Shown: piece by piece, positions 10,994-19,236 of the stretch
Layout: each line of letters begins with the position of its first letter
Position numbering within the stretch: position 1 is the stretch's first letter
Source: Lytechinus variegatus
Taxonomy: Eukaryota > Echinodermata > Echinoidea > Temnopleuroida > Toxopneustidae
Length of the DNA: 64,000 bases
Direction of reading: 5' to 3'
NCBI RefSeq assembly: GCF_018143015.1
Contig: NC_054753.1
Location: 27,793,462 to 27,857,461 of the forward strand
The notes under the pieces: generated by a model
What the model was told of the DNA's origin: nothing
Seen by the model: only the letters and a program-made list of their open reading frames with translations
Databases searched by the model: none
Position numbers and translations under genes: made by a program

Positions 10994-11291
10994 AAACAAA
11001 GAAATTTAAATAAAAGAGGTCTATATTTACAAATTTGAAAATGCTTCACGTGGAACAGATCTTGTTCACACGATGCACAGCGAAAACAGAAAACACTGAA
11101 ATAAAGAAATCATGCAAAATTAGACTTTAAAACAGGGAAAACTTAAATTTTGTCCGGCTTAATCCGACGTTCGTATATGACAATTAATTTAATCTTTTAA
11201 TACACACTCTTGATATAATAAAATCTGTCATTTTCAAACCAAACTTGATAGATTGATATCAATGAATGATAGAGCGGTTTGTATACGAACC
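10223..11291. other. Non-coding flank, paralogous to about 59648-60650
   Basis: Aligned block by block with unit B. Apart from the TA/GT microsatellite at 10897-10988 I see no gene or element. Short open frames here are not conserved as proteins between the copies. Confidence 0.55.
10897..10988. repeat. (TA)n(GT)n compound microsatellite
   Basis: About 33 TA units run into about 13 GT units. The paralogous site in unit B (about 60350-60363) has only a few TA units, so the array expanded in A or collapsed in B. Confidence 0.95.
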
Positions 11292-11443
11292 TATAGACCA
11301 ATTTCACAACGCAGCAGACTGGTCGCCATGCTGCGGTGGGCGAATCAACTTTTATAGTACACAAGTCAATAGGGTATTTGGTACATTCGTTCGATTTTTT
11401 TTGAATTTTGGACCAATTGAGCAGATTTCTTGTAAGATTCACA

Positions 11444-11626
11444 ATGAGCATTAATCGGAGAAGTTCAGGTCGCAGCTGTGCTGTGTTCAATTGCCACAAC
11501 AATTGGAGAAAGCTTCAGGATTGGAAGCAAAGTGAATGTGAAATTCACTCGCCTTGGACTCATGAAGCCTGTTTGTGTGTGAAGCCGTACTCCCTGCATA
11601 GGTTTCCAGGCCGTGATAAAGGCCCT
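11444..11626 (+). pseudogene. THAP-like zinc finger fragment of a transposase
   Basis: About 60 codons starting MSINRRSSGRSCAVFNC. The pattern C-x4-C, then W, H, paired C residues and the HRFP motif resembles the C2CH THAP DNA-binding domain. The frame is cut where a MITE begins at 11621, so the rest of the transposase is absent. A homology search is needed to confirm it. Confidence 0.5.
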
Positions 11627-11849
11627 GTTTCATAAAGAGTTGCTATGATAGCAACTCCTGCTGGAATGGTAACTACCATGGCAAAAGTGAGAATTCTGCT
11701 TCCTGATTGGCTTTTATAATAAAAGTTGCCATTCCAGCAAGAGTTGCTATCATAACTTTTTTTTATAAAATGGGCATTCTCACTGTTACCATGGTAGTTA
11801 ACATTCCAGCAGGAGTTGCTATCATAACAACTTTTTATGAAACAGGGCC
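11621..11849. mobile_element. Nested palindromic MITE (GGCCCTGTTTCATAAA ends)
   Basis: The left end GGCCCTGTTTCATAAAGAG and the right end TTTTTATGAAACAGGGCC are inverted repeats. Arms continue inward with TTGCTATGATAGCAACTCC and ACCATGG motifs. It interrupts the THAP-like frame, so it inserted after the host element. Confidence 0.8.
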
Positions 11850-12014
11850 CTGGCCCTCTCTTCCCCTTCCTCCTTTCTCTCTGTTTTATTCTCTCGCCTT
11901 GCCCCCTCCTTTTGGATACTTATAGGCCTGCATAATATGTGGTGGTGGTGGTTTTTTTGTGGGGGGGAGGGAGGGGCGATTTATTTCATGCTTAGATGGA
12001 AATATCAGTCCCCC

Positions 12015-12240
12015 TCTCTCTCTCTCTCTCTCTGTCTCACACTATCCCCTTCTCTGTATTACACTATCCCTCCCTCTCTCACACACTCTCTCGCTAGCCC
12101 CCCTCTCTCTCACCACCCCCCTTTCTCACTATTCCCCTCTCCCCTCTCACTATCCCCCTCCTCTCACACATACTCTCTCCCCCCCTCTCCCCTCTCTCAT
12201 CCTCTTTCACTCTATGTCTCGTTCACTCTCCCGCGACTCT
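12015..12240. repeat. CT-rich low-complexity tract
   Basis: Polypyrimidine DNA (CTCTCT and CCCC runs) within the THAP-bearing element. The Ser/Pro/Leu-rich open frames over it are translation artefacts. Confidence 0.85.
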
Positions 12241-12592
12241 AACACAATTTACTAGCAACAAGAAGTGAGCTCCCTGATGAAAACCAACAGCGATTCTTTT
12301 TCATCATCAACTCACTTTTACTGACAAAACTAAGGGGTAAAAGTAGCCACAGTGCAAAATTCATCATACCTTCATCGATCAGATATGGCCACTGTCTTAC
12401 ATCGTCTACCCAGGTGTCCATGCTTTTTTTTATTGATTTATGATGAAGTTAATGACACAATATCAGAGCTTATCTGCAATTTTTCATTGAATTTGTACAC
12501 AGAGCCAATCGCGGTCAGCGCACTTGCCCACCGCAGCAATGGCGTCGCCGATAGAGGGCCAAATACATAAACCGGCCGTGAAATTGGTATGG

Positions 12593-13189
12593 CGCGCCAC
12601 GTAATCGGAAATACTTAGCAAATGGCGGGCAATATACAGAGTGAGTCAGAAAAATGTTCCACCAGTTTGAAGTCGTTTTGACTGAAGTATGAATATTTAA
12701 TTATTGATTTATTGATATGTTCTGACAGAGTGATTCTTCTCGCATACTTTGGTACCATATTTGCATGCATGACTGGCTACGAGACAATCTCCAGAAGGTC
12801 ATAAAATCTCAGTTACGCCTAGTCTTTTGGTGAAGAATCAAACCAACTGTGAAAAAGTACCTTGTGTGTATGCAGAAAGACACCTTACCTTCATTCTACA
12901 AACCCACACCAGTGCTTTTTCCAAAGGGGTGCGTTGGGGGAAAAATAGGGGGGGGGGGAGGGATCCGATGTCAGGCAGTGTTGGTAGTGGCCCTGGTAAC
13001 ATTTTTTTAACAGGGGTGCTGGTTTAAATTTGACAAGAAAAAAGTTTCAGCTTTCACTACCAAACCGAAGATCATTTGGTCAAGTGAAATTAAAAAAAAG
13101 AAAGTTGCCTGGAGGGGGATGAGTTCGCACTCTCCACACCCACCCCCTAGTGACGGCCATGCACACATATATATACCACCAGAATCACC
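12593..13189. other. Non-coding flank, paralogous to about 60653-61195
   Basis: Aligns to unit B through blocks such as GTGAGTCAGAAAAATGTTCC (about 12641 and 60704). It holds a G run at 12949-12959 that is absent from B. No gene seen. Confidence 0.6.
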
Positions 13190-13197
13190 CCTACACA

Positions 13198-14732
13198 CAG
13201 GGTGACCAGACGTCCCGTATTTCCCGGGATTGTCCCGTATTTTGCTCCTGTGTCCCGGCGTCCCGACAACCCTTCCCGGGACGCCTATTTGTCCCGTATT
13301 TCAGAATATTGAACAAAATGTAGTTTTAAAAGTGACGAATTTTCATTTTCACAGCTGAGGAAGCAGGGACAACAATTAAATCGATAACTGTAAACTTTTG
13401 CAAGTTCTGCGGTGATTTCTTGCTAACCCAGTACATTGCAAACGAACTGGCCTCCATGTGTGTGGCAGGCTACTAGCTAGGCATGTAGGATCGAAGCAAA
13501 TTCTCAATGGTGCAAACAATCTCACATGATAAACAGTTTTTCCACCAAAATAATCACAAAATCGGCGGAAAATTCTTATAATTATACTATGGATTCTCAG
13601 ATTAATGATTTGGAGATGTAATCGGAGGAACAAGTTATTGACTTTTCATAGATCTAGTTGTTTCAGCTTTCCTTTTGGGTCTTGGTGTGTACGATGCCGC
13701 GATGTTTCACCTAATTTTTGACAATATGTTTCACTTTGAAATTCTATTAATTTCTAAAACACTTTATTTTTTAGTTTTAAAAATACATTAAAAAAACACA
13801 AAATGATTTTTATTAGATGATTGGATTTTTGTTTACTTGAAGTTTGAACTTTTCCCTTTTTATTTCTTTGATTATACCCTTTTCTGCTTGCCCTTTTTGT
13901 TCCATCTATCTTTATTTTCTCTCTTTCTTTCCTAGACATTTTCTTTTCTCTCTATGTTCATTTTTTCTTTCTTTCCTTCTTCCTCTTACTTTCCTTCTTT
14001 ATCAAATATCCTTTTCATTTCCTTCTTTCTTTCTTTCCTTATAATTACCGTGGCTTCCTCCTCTCTTCGTCTCCTGTTTCTTTTCGTTCTTTCTCTCCTC
14101 CCATTATTTTCTCATTTTTTGCGTTCTCTCCTCCCTTCATTCTTCCCTTCCGCTCTTTCTTCCTTTCTTTATTTTTTCCCTTCGTATTTTTTCCCTTATT
14201 CTTTCTTTCTTTTGTTTCTTTCTTTCCTTCTTTTTTTCCCTACCCTCCTTCCTTCCTCCAGTTTTCTTCTTTCGTTCTTTCTTTCTTTCAAAGATTGAAT
14301 GAAGGACACATGTTTATTTCCTTCATTATTTCTTTCCTCCTTCTTTTTCTTACCTTTCCCCTTTAATTCTCTCCTTTATTTTGTCTTTCAGACATTTATT
14401 CATCTTCGCTTCCTTTCTTTCTTTCTTTCTTTCTTCTTTCTTTTTTTTTTCTTTCTTTCTATTTTAATTTCAAAGAATGACGGAAACCTTATATTTTATC
14501 TCTTTTATTATTTCTTTCATCCTTCTTTTATTCTAACTTTCTTGTATTTTTTTCCTTTTCCCTTTATTTTCTTTCCTTCTCAATCATCTCTTTTCTTTCT
14601 CCTTTATTCTTTCGTTCACCTTCTCTTCCAATTCTTTATATTTTTCACAAGTCTAATACTTTGTGTGGGCTTCTTTGTTGATCTTCGTTGTCAAATGTCC
14701 CGTATTTCATTTTGTGAAATCTGGTCACCCTG
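13198..14732. mobile_element. hAT-like non-autonomous transposon with a polypyrimidine core
   Basis: The terminal inverted repeats are CAGGGTGACCAGA and TCTGGTCACCCTG, with TCCCGTATTT repeats just inside both ends. The flanks are exact 8-bp duplications CCTACACA (13190-13197 and 14733-14740), the hAT signature. Unit B lacks it. It has no transposase. The middle (about 13840-14650) is a long C/T tract built from TTTC/CTTT units. Confidence 0.9.
13840..14650. repeat. Polypyrimidine tract (TTTC/CTTT)n inside the hAT element
   Basis: About 800 bp of almost pure pyrimidine on the plus strand with imperfect TTCTTTC units. It may form triplex (H-) DNA. Hydrophobic Phe/Leu/Ser open frames across it, up to 173 codons, are artefacts. 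Confidence 0.9.
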
Positions 14733-14824
14733 CCTACACACCCACCCACAAACACATGAACAACACATCACCTCTCCCACACATACCACCACCCACACAC
14801 ACACACTTGTAAAGGGCTGAAAGA

Positions 14825-15106
14825 AATGAACAATGATAATTCAAAATCAGGCAAGCCATTTCTGTTTCTGTTTATCCCATAGAACTCGGCAGGCCAGCGT
14901 TTGCCGGTAAACACCAAGTTGGGATATAGCCAATTACGGAGGAAACATTTTACGTCTAGGTTAGTCAGTCAAAGTGGCTGACGATATAGACGACAGATAT
15001 CACTCCCGGGCCTTGTTATATCTATGGCAGATTTGGGATTCGAACTCACAACCCGTTGCGATTATGAGTCCAATGCTCTAACAACTGCACCACACGACCC
15101 ATTTTG
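14825..15106 (-). mobile_element. tRNA-derived SINE with a tRNA-Met-like head
   Basis: On the minus strand 15020-15103 reads like a tRNA: a TCGTGTGGTGCAG... D region, anticodon loop ACTCATAATC (CAT), and B box GAGTTCGAATCCC. The acceptor ends do not pair. An unrelated body of about 200 bp follows. This marks a SINE rather than a tRNA gene. Its 3' end and TSD are not clear. Confidence 0.6.
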
Positions 15107-15284
15107 AAGTTAAACAATGGGAAAGTTGGCCACTGTTGATTATAGGAAGACATAACCAATGAGATAAGGGAATATGGAAATCTAAACACTGATTTATTTA
15201 CCCTGAGGTGTTAATGAAGTTTTTTTAAGAAGCGTGTGTGTGGGAGGAGGTGGGGGTTGCGTGGATGTGTGTGTGTGTATGGAG

Positions 15285-15440
15285 GTGCCGTGGCCGAGTG
15301 GTCTAAGGCACTTGTTTGGAGACCCGAAGATCGGGGGTTGATTCCCGACACTGCACTTATGTCCTTGAGCAAGGCATTTTATCCAAATTCCTGTTTTATT
15401 GTACATCAAATAAATGAAATATGCATTATAAATACCAATG
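15285..15440 (+). mobile_element. tRNA-derived SINE with conserved central motif
   Basis: The head (15287-15358) has a perfect A box TGGCCGAGTGG and a near-consensus B box GGGTTGATTCCC, with a tRNA-Leu-like start. It is followed by TGTCCTTGAGCAAGGCATTT, a central motif seen in many marine-animal SINEs, and an AT-rich tail. The region between B-matching blocks (13150-15625) is wholly A-specific. Confidence 0.65.
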
Positions 15441-15742
15441 TGTGGACTTTTTAAAAGATGAACAGACTAGGAACCGATCAAATTTGTTCTTTCAAATTAA
15501 CCATTGAAAACCTTTGTGTTACCGGGCCCTGGAGTTAGTTATTTATGTTAAAATACGTATGATTATATTAGAATCTAGAGTTGAATCGTCTAGAGAATAA
15601 AACTTTCAAGAGCAACACATGCATGTTATGATCATCTTACACAATAATAATTTGGTTAATCACACATTTACATCGATGCTAGCTCTGCCATTATTGCACT
15701 TTGTAAGTAGACAAACTACGGTTGACGATATGCTGCTAAATA

Positions 15743-16117
15743 GGGGACATCCCGATAGTCCGCGGGTTCGTTGGTCCGCGGGTCCGATAGTCCACAGTGT
15801 GGGTAAATTATAAGTTGAGTTTGAGTTTGTTTTATTATCCAAAAAAGTATATGTAACAAAACATTGCGAAACTGAAAGTTTTACAAAGGTATAAAAAGGA
15901 TAAATGGGACCAGAAAATAGCATGAAATGCATAAAATCAGGATATATCAAATGTCATCTAGAGGTCAAAGGTCAAATGATACAAGACCATTGGGTTCTAT
16001 TAGGCGCGGATCCATGGGGCCGAGCCAAGGGGGCATTGTCTCTCCCCCACCCGCTCACTTTAGGAGGAAGAGGGGGAAAGAAAGAGAAGAAAACAAAGAG
16101 AGGAAAAGAGAAGGAAA

Positions 16118-16151
<34 letters not shown>

Positions 16152-16791
16152 GAGGGGGGAGAGAGAAAGGAATTGACAAAGAAGGGGAATGAGGAAAAGA
16201 GAACGAAAGAAAAAAAAGGAAATGGAAAAAAAGAGGAAGATGGACAGGGGCGTCGATTTGATGTTCGAACTAGGCGGTGCCAAAATCGTTCGAACTATGG
16301 GGCGCCGAATTGATGTTTGAACAAGTGGGGGGGGGGCGAATTAATGTTCGAAATAGGAGGAGCGTCAATTACCTGTACGGAACCCTTAAAATGCCATTGA
16401 CGTGACGACATGGCGGGAATTGCCATGTCGACATAATAAGCTTATTAAATCGAAATGGCAAGATAAAGTATCTCGCCATGTCGTCAAGTCGATGGCATTT
16501 TAAAGGCTCCGTGCGAGGGGTAATTGACGTCTAGAGGGTAAATTTCGGGGGGAGGGGTAACAGTCCCCGGCGATAAAAATATGGGGATAATATTTTCCTT
16601 GAAGTAGTTGTCAGGGGGCGATTGTCTTTTCGGTTATCGTAATAGAACCCCATTGACTATATCATTTGACCTCCCGATGACATTTGATCTCACTATACCC
16701 TAATCATAATTTTACACACACCGCGGACTATCGGACCCGCGGATTATCGGACCCGCGGACTATCGGACCCACGGACTATCGGGCTGTATTC
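15743..16791. mobile_element. TIR element with CGATAGTCCGCGGGT subterminal repeats, 8-bp TSD
   Basis: Flanked by exact GCTAAATA duplications (15735-15742 and 16792-16799). Unit B holds the single empty site GCGAAATA at about 61304. The ends CCCGATAGTCCGCGG and CCGCGGACTATCGGG are inverted, and the 16-bp unit GGACTATCGGACCCGC is repeated several times at each end. The inside holds a GA-rich tract (16124-16165) and an inverted repeat (about 16369-16530). There is no transposase. TSD length suggests a hAT- or P-like mechanism. Confidence 0.85.
16369..16530. repeat. Internal hairpin in the CGATAGTCC element
   Basis: The left arm has CCTTAAAATGCCATTGACG and GACGACATGGCG. The right arm has their reverse complements CGCCATGTCGTC and ATGGCATTTTAAAGG. 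A related CATGGCGAGATA motif recurs near 32930-33010, so this may be a separate foldback nested inside. Confidence 0.7.
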
Positions 16792-17067
16792 GCTAAATAC
16801 ATGCATGGTCATCCATAATTTCAGTTAGAACCAATAGAAATCTTGCAAAGCCGTTTTCCCCTCTGATAACATGGCTGTCAGCAGAATTTTTCCGGGGGGG
16901 TGACACTGGAAGAATTTCGTGCACACTTTTGGTTTGGTGAATTTTGTTACAATTTTCTGTAAAAAAAAAAAGTTTTTCACAATATCGAGGGGGGGGGGGG
17001 GTGGGTAACTGCTACGGCTAAATATGAACTATGTAATTTTGAACTTTGATAGAATATTTCATTAAAT

Positions 17068-18615
17068 TTAATTCAATGTATTAAGTGAGAAATCAGTCAA
17101 CGCTCTTCTTGGAGGCACGTTTACAGTTTTGCAGCACGGGGCAATTGCACGGAATTCTTTCAGTCGCCACCAATAAATCAAAGTATTTGCCACCGTGTTT
17201 ACAGATAAGAGAACAATCAGGACCATGCTCAAACATGCGGAGTAACGGAAAACAGTGTTTTCAAGTAAGAACGTGAAATCCGGCAATGTTAGGAGGACCA
17301 CACTCGTTCCCAACACGAGGGCGTAGGTCATAAGGACTCGCTTATTCTCCATGCGGCGATCCATTAGCTGAGCGGTTCCTGCTGCCGCTGCCATAGGTGT
17401 CCCAGTGATGATTCGGTATGAGATCGCGTAACACAAACCAGTGAAGACCAACGACAGATTGGATAGATATGGAAGAAGTGGTGTGCTCTTGGACAGCTTA
17501 ATACAAGTTGCAACCACAATTATGATTCCCCACGTTATAAAGCAAATGAGGACTCGACGAGGCGCAGTTAGGATGTTGCCGAATGGATCAAACCTAAAGA
17601 CGATGAGATGTTCTACAGCTACAAGCAGAATGCTGGCAGTGGATACCAGTTGTGTCGTCATGAGAGCTATAGGGATCACCACTTCCAACCCACCATCGTA
17701 CTGTAGTCAAAAGAGGAAACATTAGAACTTGATATGAAATCAAGTAGCTGATCATGCTGACTATGTCTTTGTTCATGGCCGTACGCAGCAAAGATGGGGG
17801 CAGGAGTAGTTGCCCAAGAAAGTTGAGAAATCACATTTTTACTGAAAATATTCATAAAATTCTCCAAAAGTATGCACGAAATCCTTCAATTTTACTTTTA
17901 AAATGCAAAAGCACCCCAATGAGAAGCTCGGTCGTTTTGTTTCCTCGTTTTCGAGCTTTTTTTTTAATCTACGTCATGTACGTGTCCTGCTCCCCCCCCC
18001 CAAAAAAAAAAAGAAAATGCGTAAGCCCATGGCTTTGTACTTACTTGTGAAGCCAAATCAAATTCATGCTACCTAGCAATTTGCGCAGAATAAAAAAAAA
18101 GTTTATTAGTGATCCTTTTTAATGGTAATTCGTTATCTAGCTCTAAGAGCTTATCTTCATCCTTTTATGACCTTGTATGCTTAATTTCTGATAATTACGT
18201 ACCTATTATCTCTTATGTTGACGATGTTCTGTGTACATTATGAATTAATTTTTTTCTATTGAGTAGGGCCTAGCTTGTCAATCATGTGTCAAAATTTCCC
18301 CTTAACCCTCGCCCAACTCACCGAAACGTTTGATGTCCATATGACGTAATCAGAGAGAAGGATGACATCCAACAGGCAATCGGCGAGAACGATGTTGAAC
18401 GGGAAAACGTTGCGTTTCTTCCGAAGTCGGCGATGTGAGATAATGCTGAATAAAGTCATGGCGGTACAAACCAGTCCAATTCCTGCTGTGATCCCACTCA
18501 AGTGAGAGATCGCGTTGTAGGTTTGCTCTTGACAACCATGATTACTCCGAAAGTCAGATGCGTTGTCGTTTACCAACGAAGTGTTGTAAGAGGTGTCGTT
18601 CCTGTCTGCATTCAT
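17068..18615 (-). CDS. Rhodopsin-like seven-transmembrane receptor, copy 1 (two exons)
   Basis: Exon 1 is 18615-18322 (98 codons) and exon 2 is 17700-17068 (210 codons plus stop). The 621-nt intron is bounded by GTGAGT and TTGACTACAG, phase 0. The 308-residue product has an extracellular N-terminus with three N-glycosylation sequons and seven hydrophobic segments. Class A signs: NIVLAD in TM2, Trp in TM4, the TM6 Pro (LTLPDF), and VNTVANTLIYW in TM7 replacing NPxxY, then PCC as a possible palmitoylation site. The DRY site after TM3 reads EHL, and I see no Cys at the top of TM3. Family knowledge suggests G-protein signalling or an atypical receptor; the ligand is unknown. It is the mirror copy of 34754-36488. 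Confidence 0.85.
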
Positions 18616-19105
18616 ACTGACATTTTCTGTTGTTTACCATGTTCATCTTGCGAATAGGCCCAACATGCAAATAAGTCATAATACATGTCTATCAGTAATC
18701 GGTAGAATAGAGGCTTTAGAAATCAATGACACCTTCATAAGAGCCAAGTTTAGGGCATGGATCTCATCCGAAGGCGCTGTTCAGAATGAAGTAAATACAG
18801 TGATTGTCCTATGACAAGGGCCTTAATTATTGATCCTCGACACTATAGGTCCAGAGGATAGGACACAAAGCCGTCGGTCCTATGTAGTTGCTTACACCAA
18901 CGTCCTTCCAAAGTAGTTTGGAAGAAGAACTAGCACTGCCGTCATGACCGTGGCCTAGAAAGACTAGTCATGCTAGTGAAGCACCCCCTCCGTATTCATA
19001 AAAAGTGGCGGCTCGATATTGCAAATATTAAAATAAATTTACTCTCAAACGCTGACAGTGGTTTATATACCTGCATATTTGTGAGAAAATATCGTGTAAT
19101 CATTG
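18616..19105. other. Upstream flank of receptor copy 1
   Basis: Non-coding, reverse-complementary to about 34200-34753, with conserved blocks such as CATAGGACAATCACTGTATT. This shared stretch is where a promoter or 5' exon would lie, but no core promoter motif is distinct. Confidence 0.5.
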
Positions 19106-19236
19106 AAAACATAATAATAATAATAATAATAACTAGCATTTAGTACGCTCTCCATAGTTAACTATATCACAGCGTTTACAAACGAGTTTAAAACAAGAGT
19201 ACATAATAATTACAATAAAAATACATTCAACAGAAA

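Larger units (their letters stand above)
11297..12587 (+). mobile_element. TIR DNA transposon derivative carrying a THAP-like remnant, with nested MITE
   Basis: The ends ACCAATTTCAC and GTGAAATTGG are inverted, and the similarity continues inward (CGCCATGCTGCGGTGGGC on both sides). It is flanked by TATAG (11292-11296) and TATGG (12588-12592), a 5-bp target duplication with one change. Unit B has the empty site near 60648 (CTCTATGGCAC). Inside are a THAP-like coding remnant, a nested MITE and a CT-rich tract. THAP domains occur in P-element and Kolobok-type transposases; the superfamily here is unsettled. Confidence 0.8.
16905..19105. repeat. Left arm of a large inverted duplication (matches 34200-36685)
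   Basis: Reverse-complement homology to 36685-34200 covers the 3' flank, both exons and the 5' flank of a receptor gene, including GTATTCATAAAAAGTG at the inner side. Homology stops at the LINE 3' end (about 19110) and resumes beyond the LINE 5' end at about 29722. Confidence 0.88.

Noticed and set aside
11937-12255. Ser/Pro/Leu-rich open frames
   Set aside because: CT-repeat DNA; overlapping frames give the same kind of low-complexity peptide.
13844-14820. Open frames of 66-173 codons rich in Phe, Leu and Ser
   Set aside because: Translations of a polypyrimidine tract inside a transposon; not protein genes.
15020-15103. Working tRNA-Met gene on the minus strand
   Set aside because: The acceptor ends do not pair and a SINE-like body follows.
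15904-16313. Lys/Arg/Glu-rich frames and a Ser/Phe-rich frame opposite
   Set aside because: GA-rich cargo of the CGATAGTCC element, absent from unit B.
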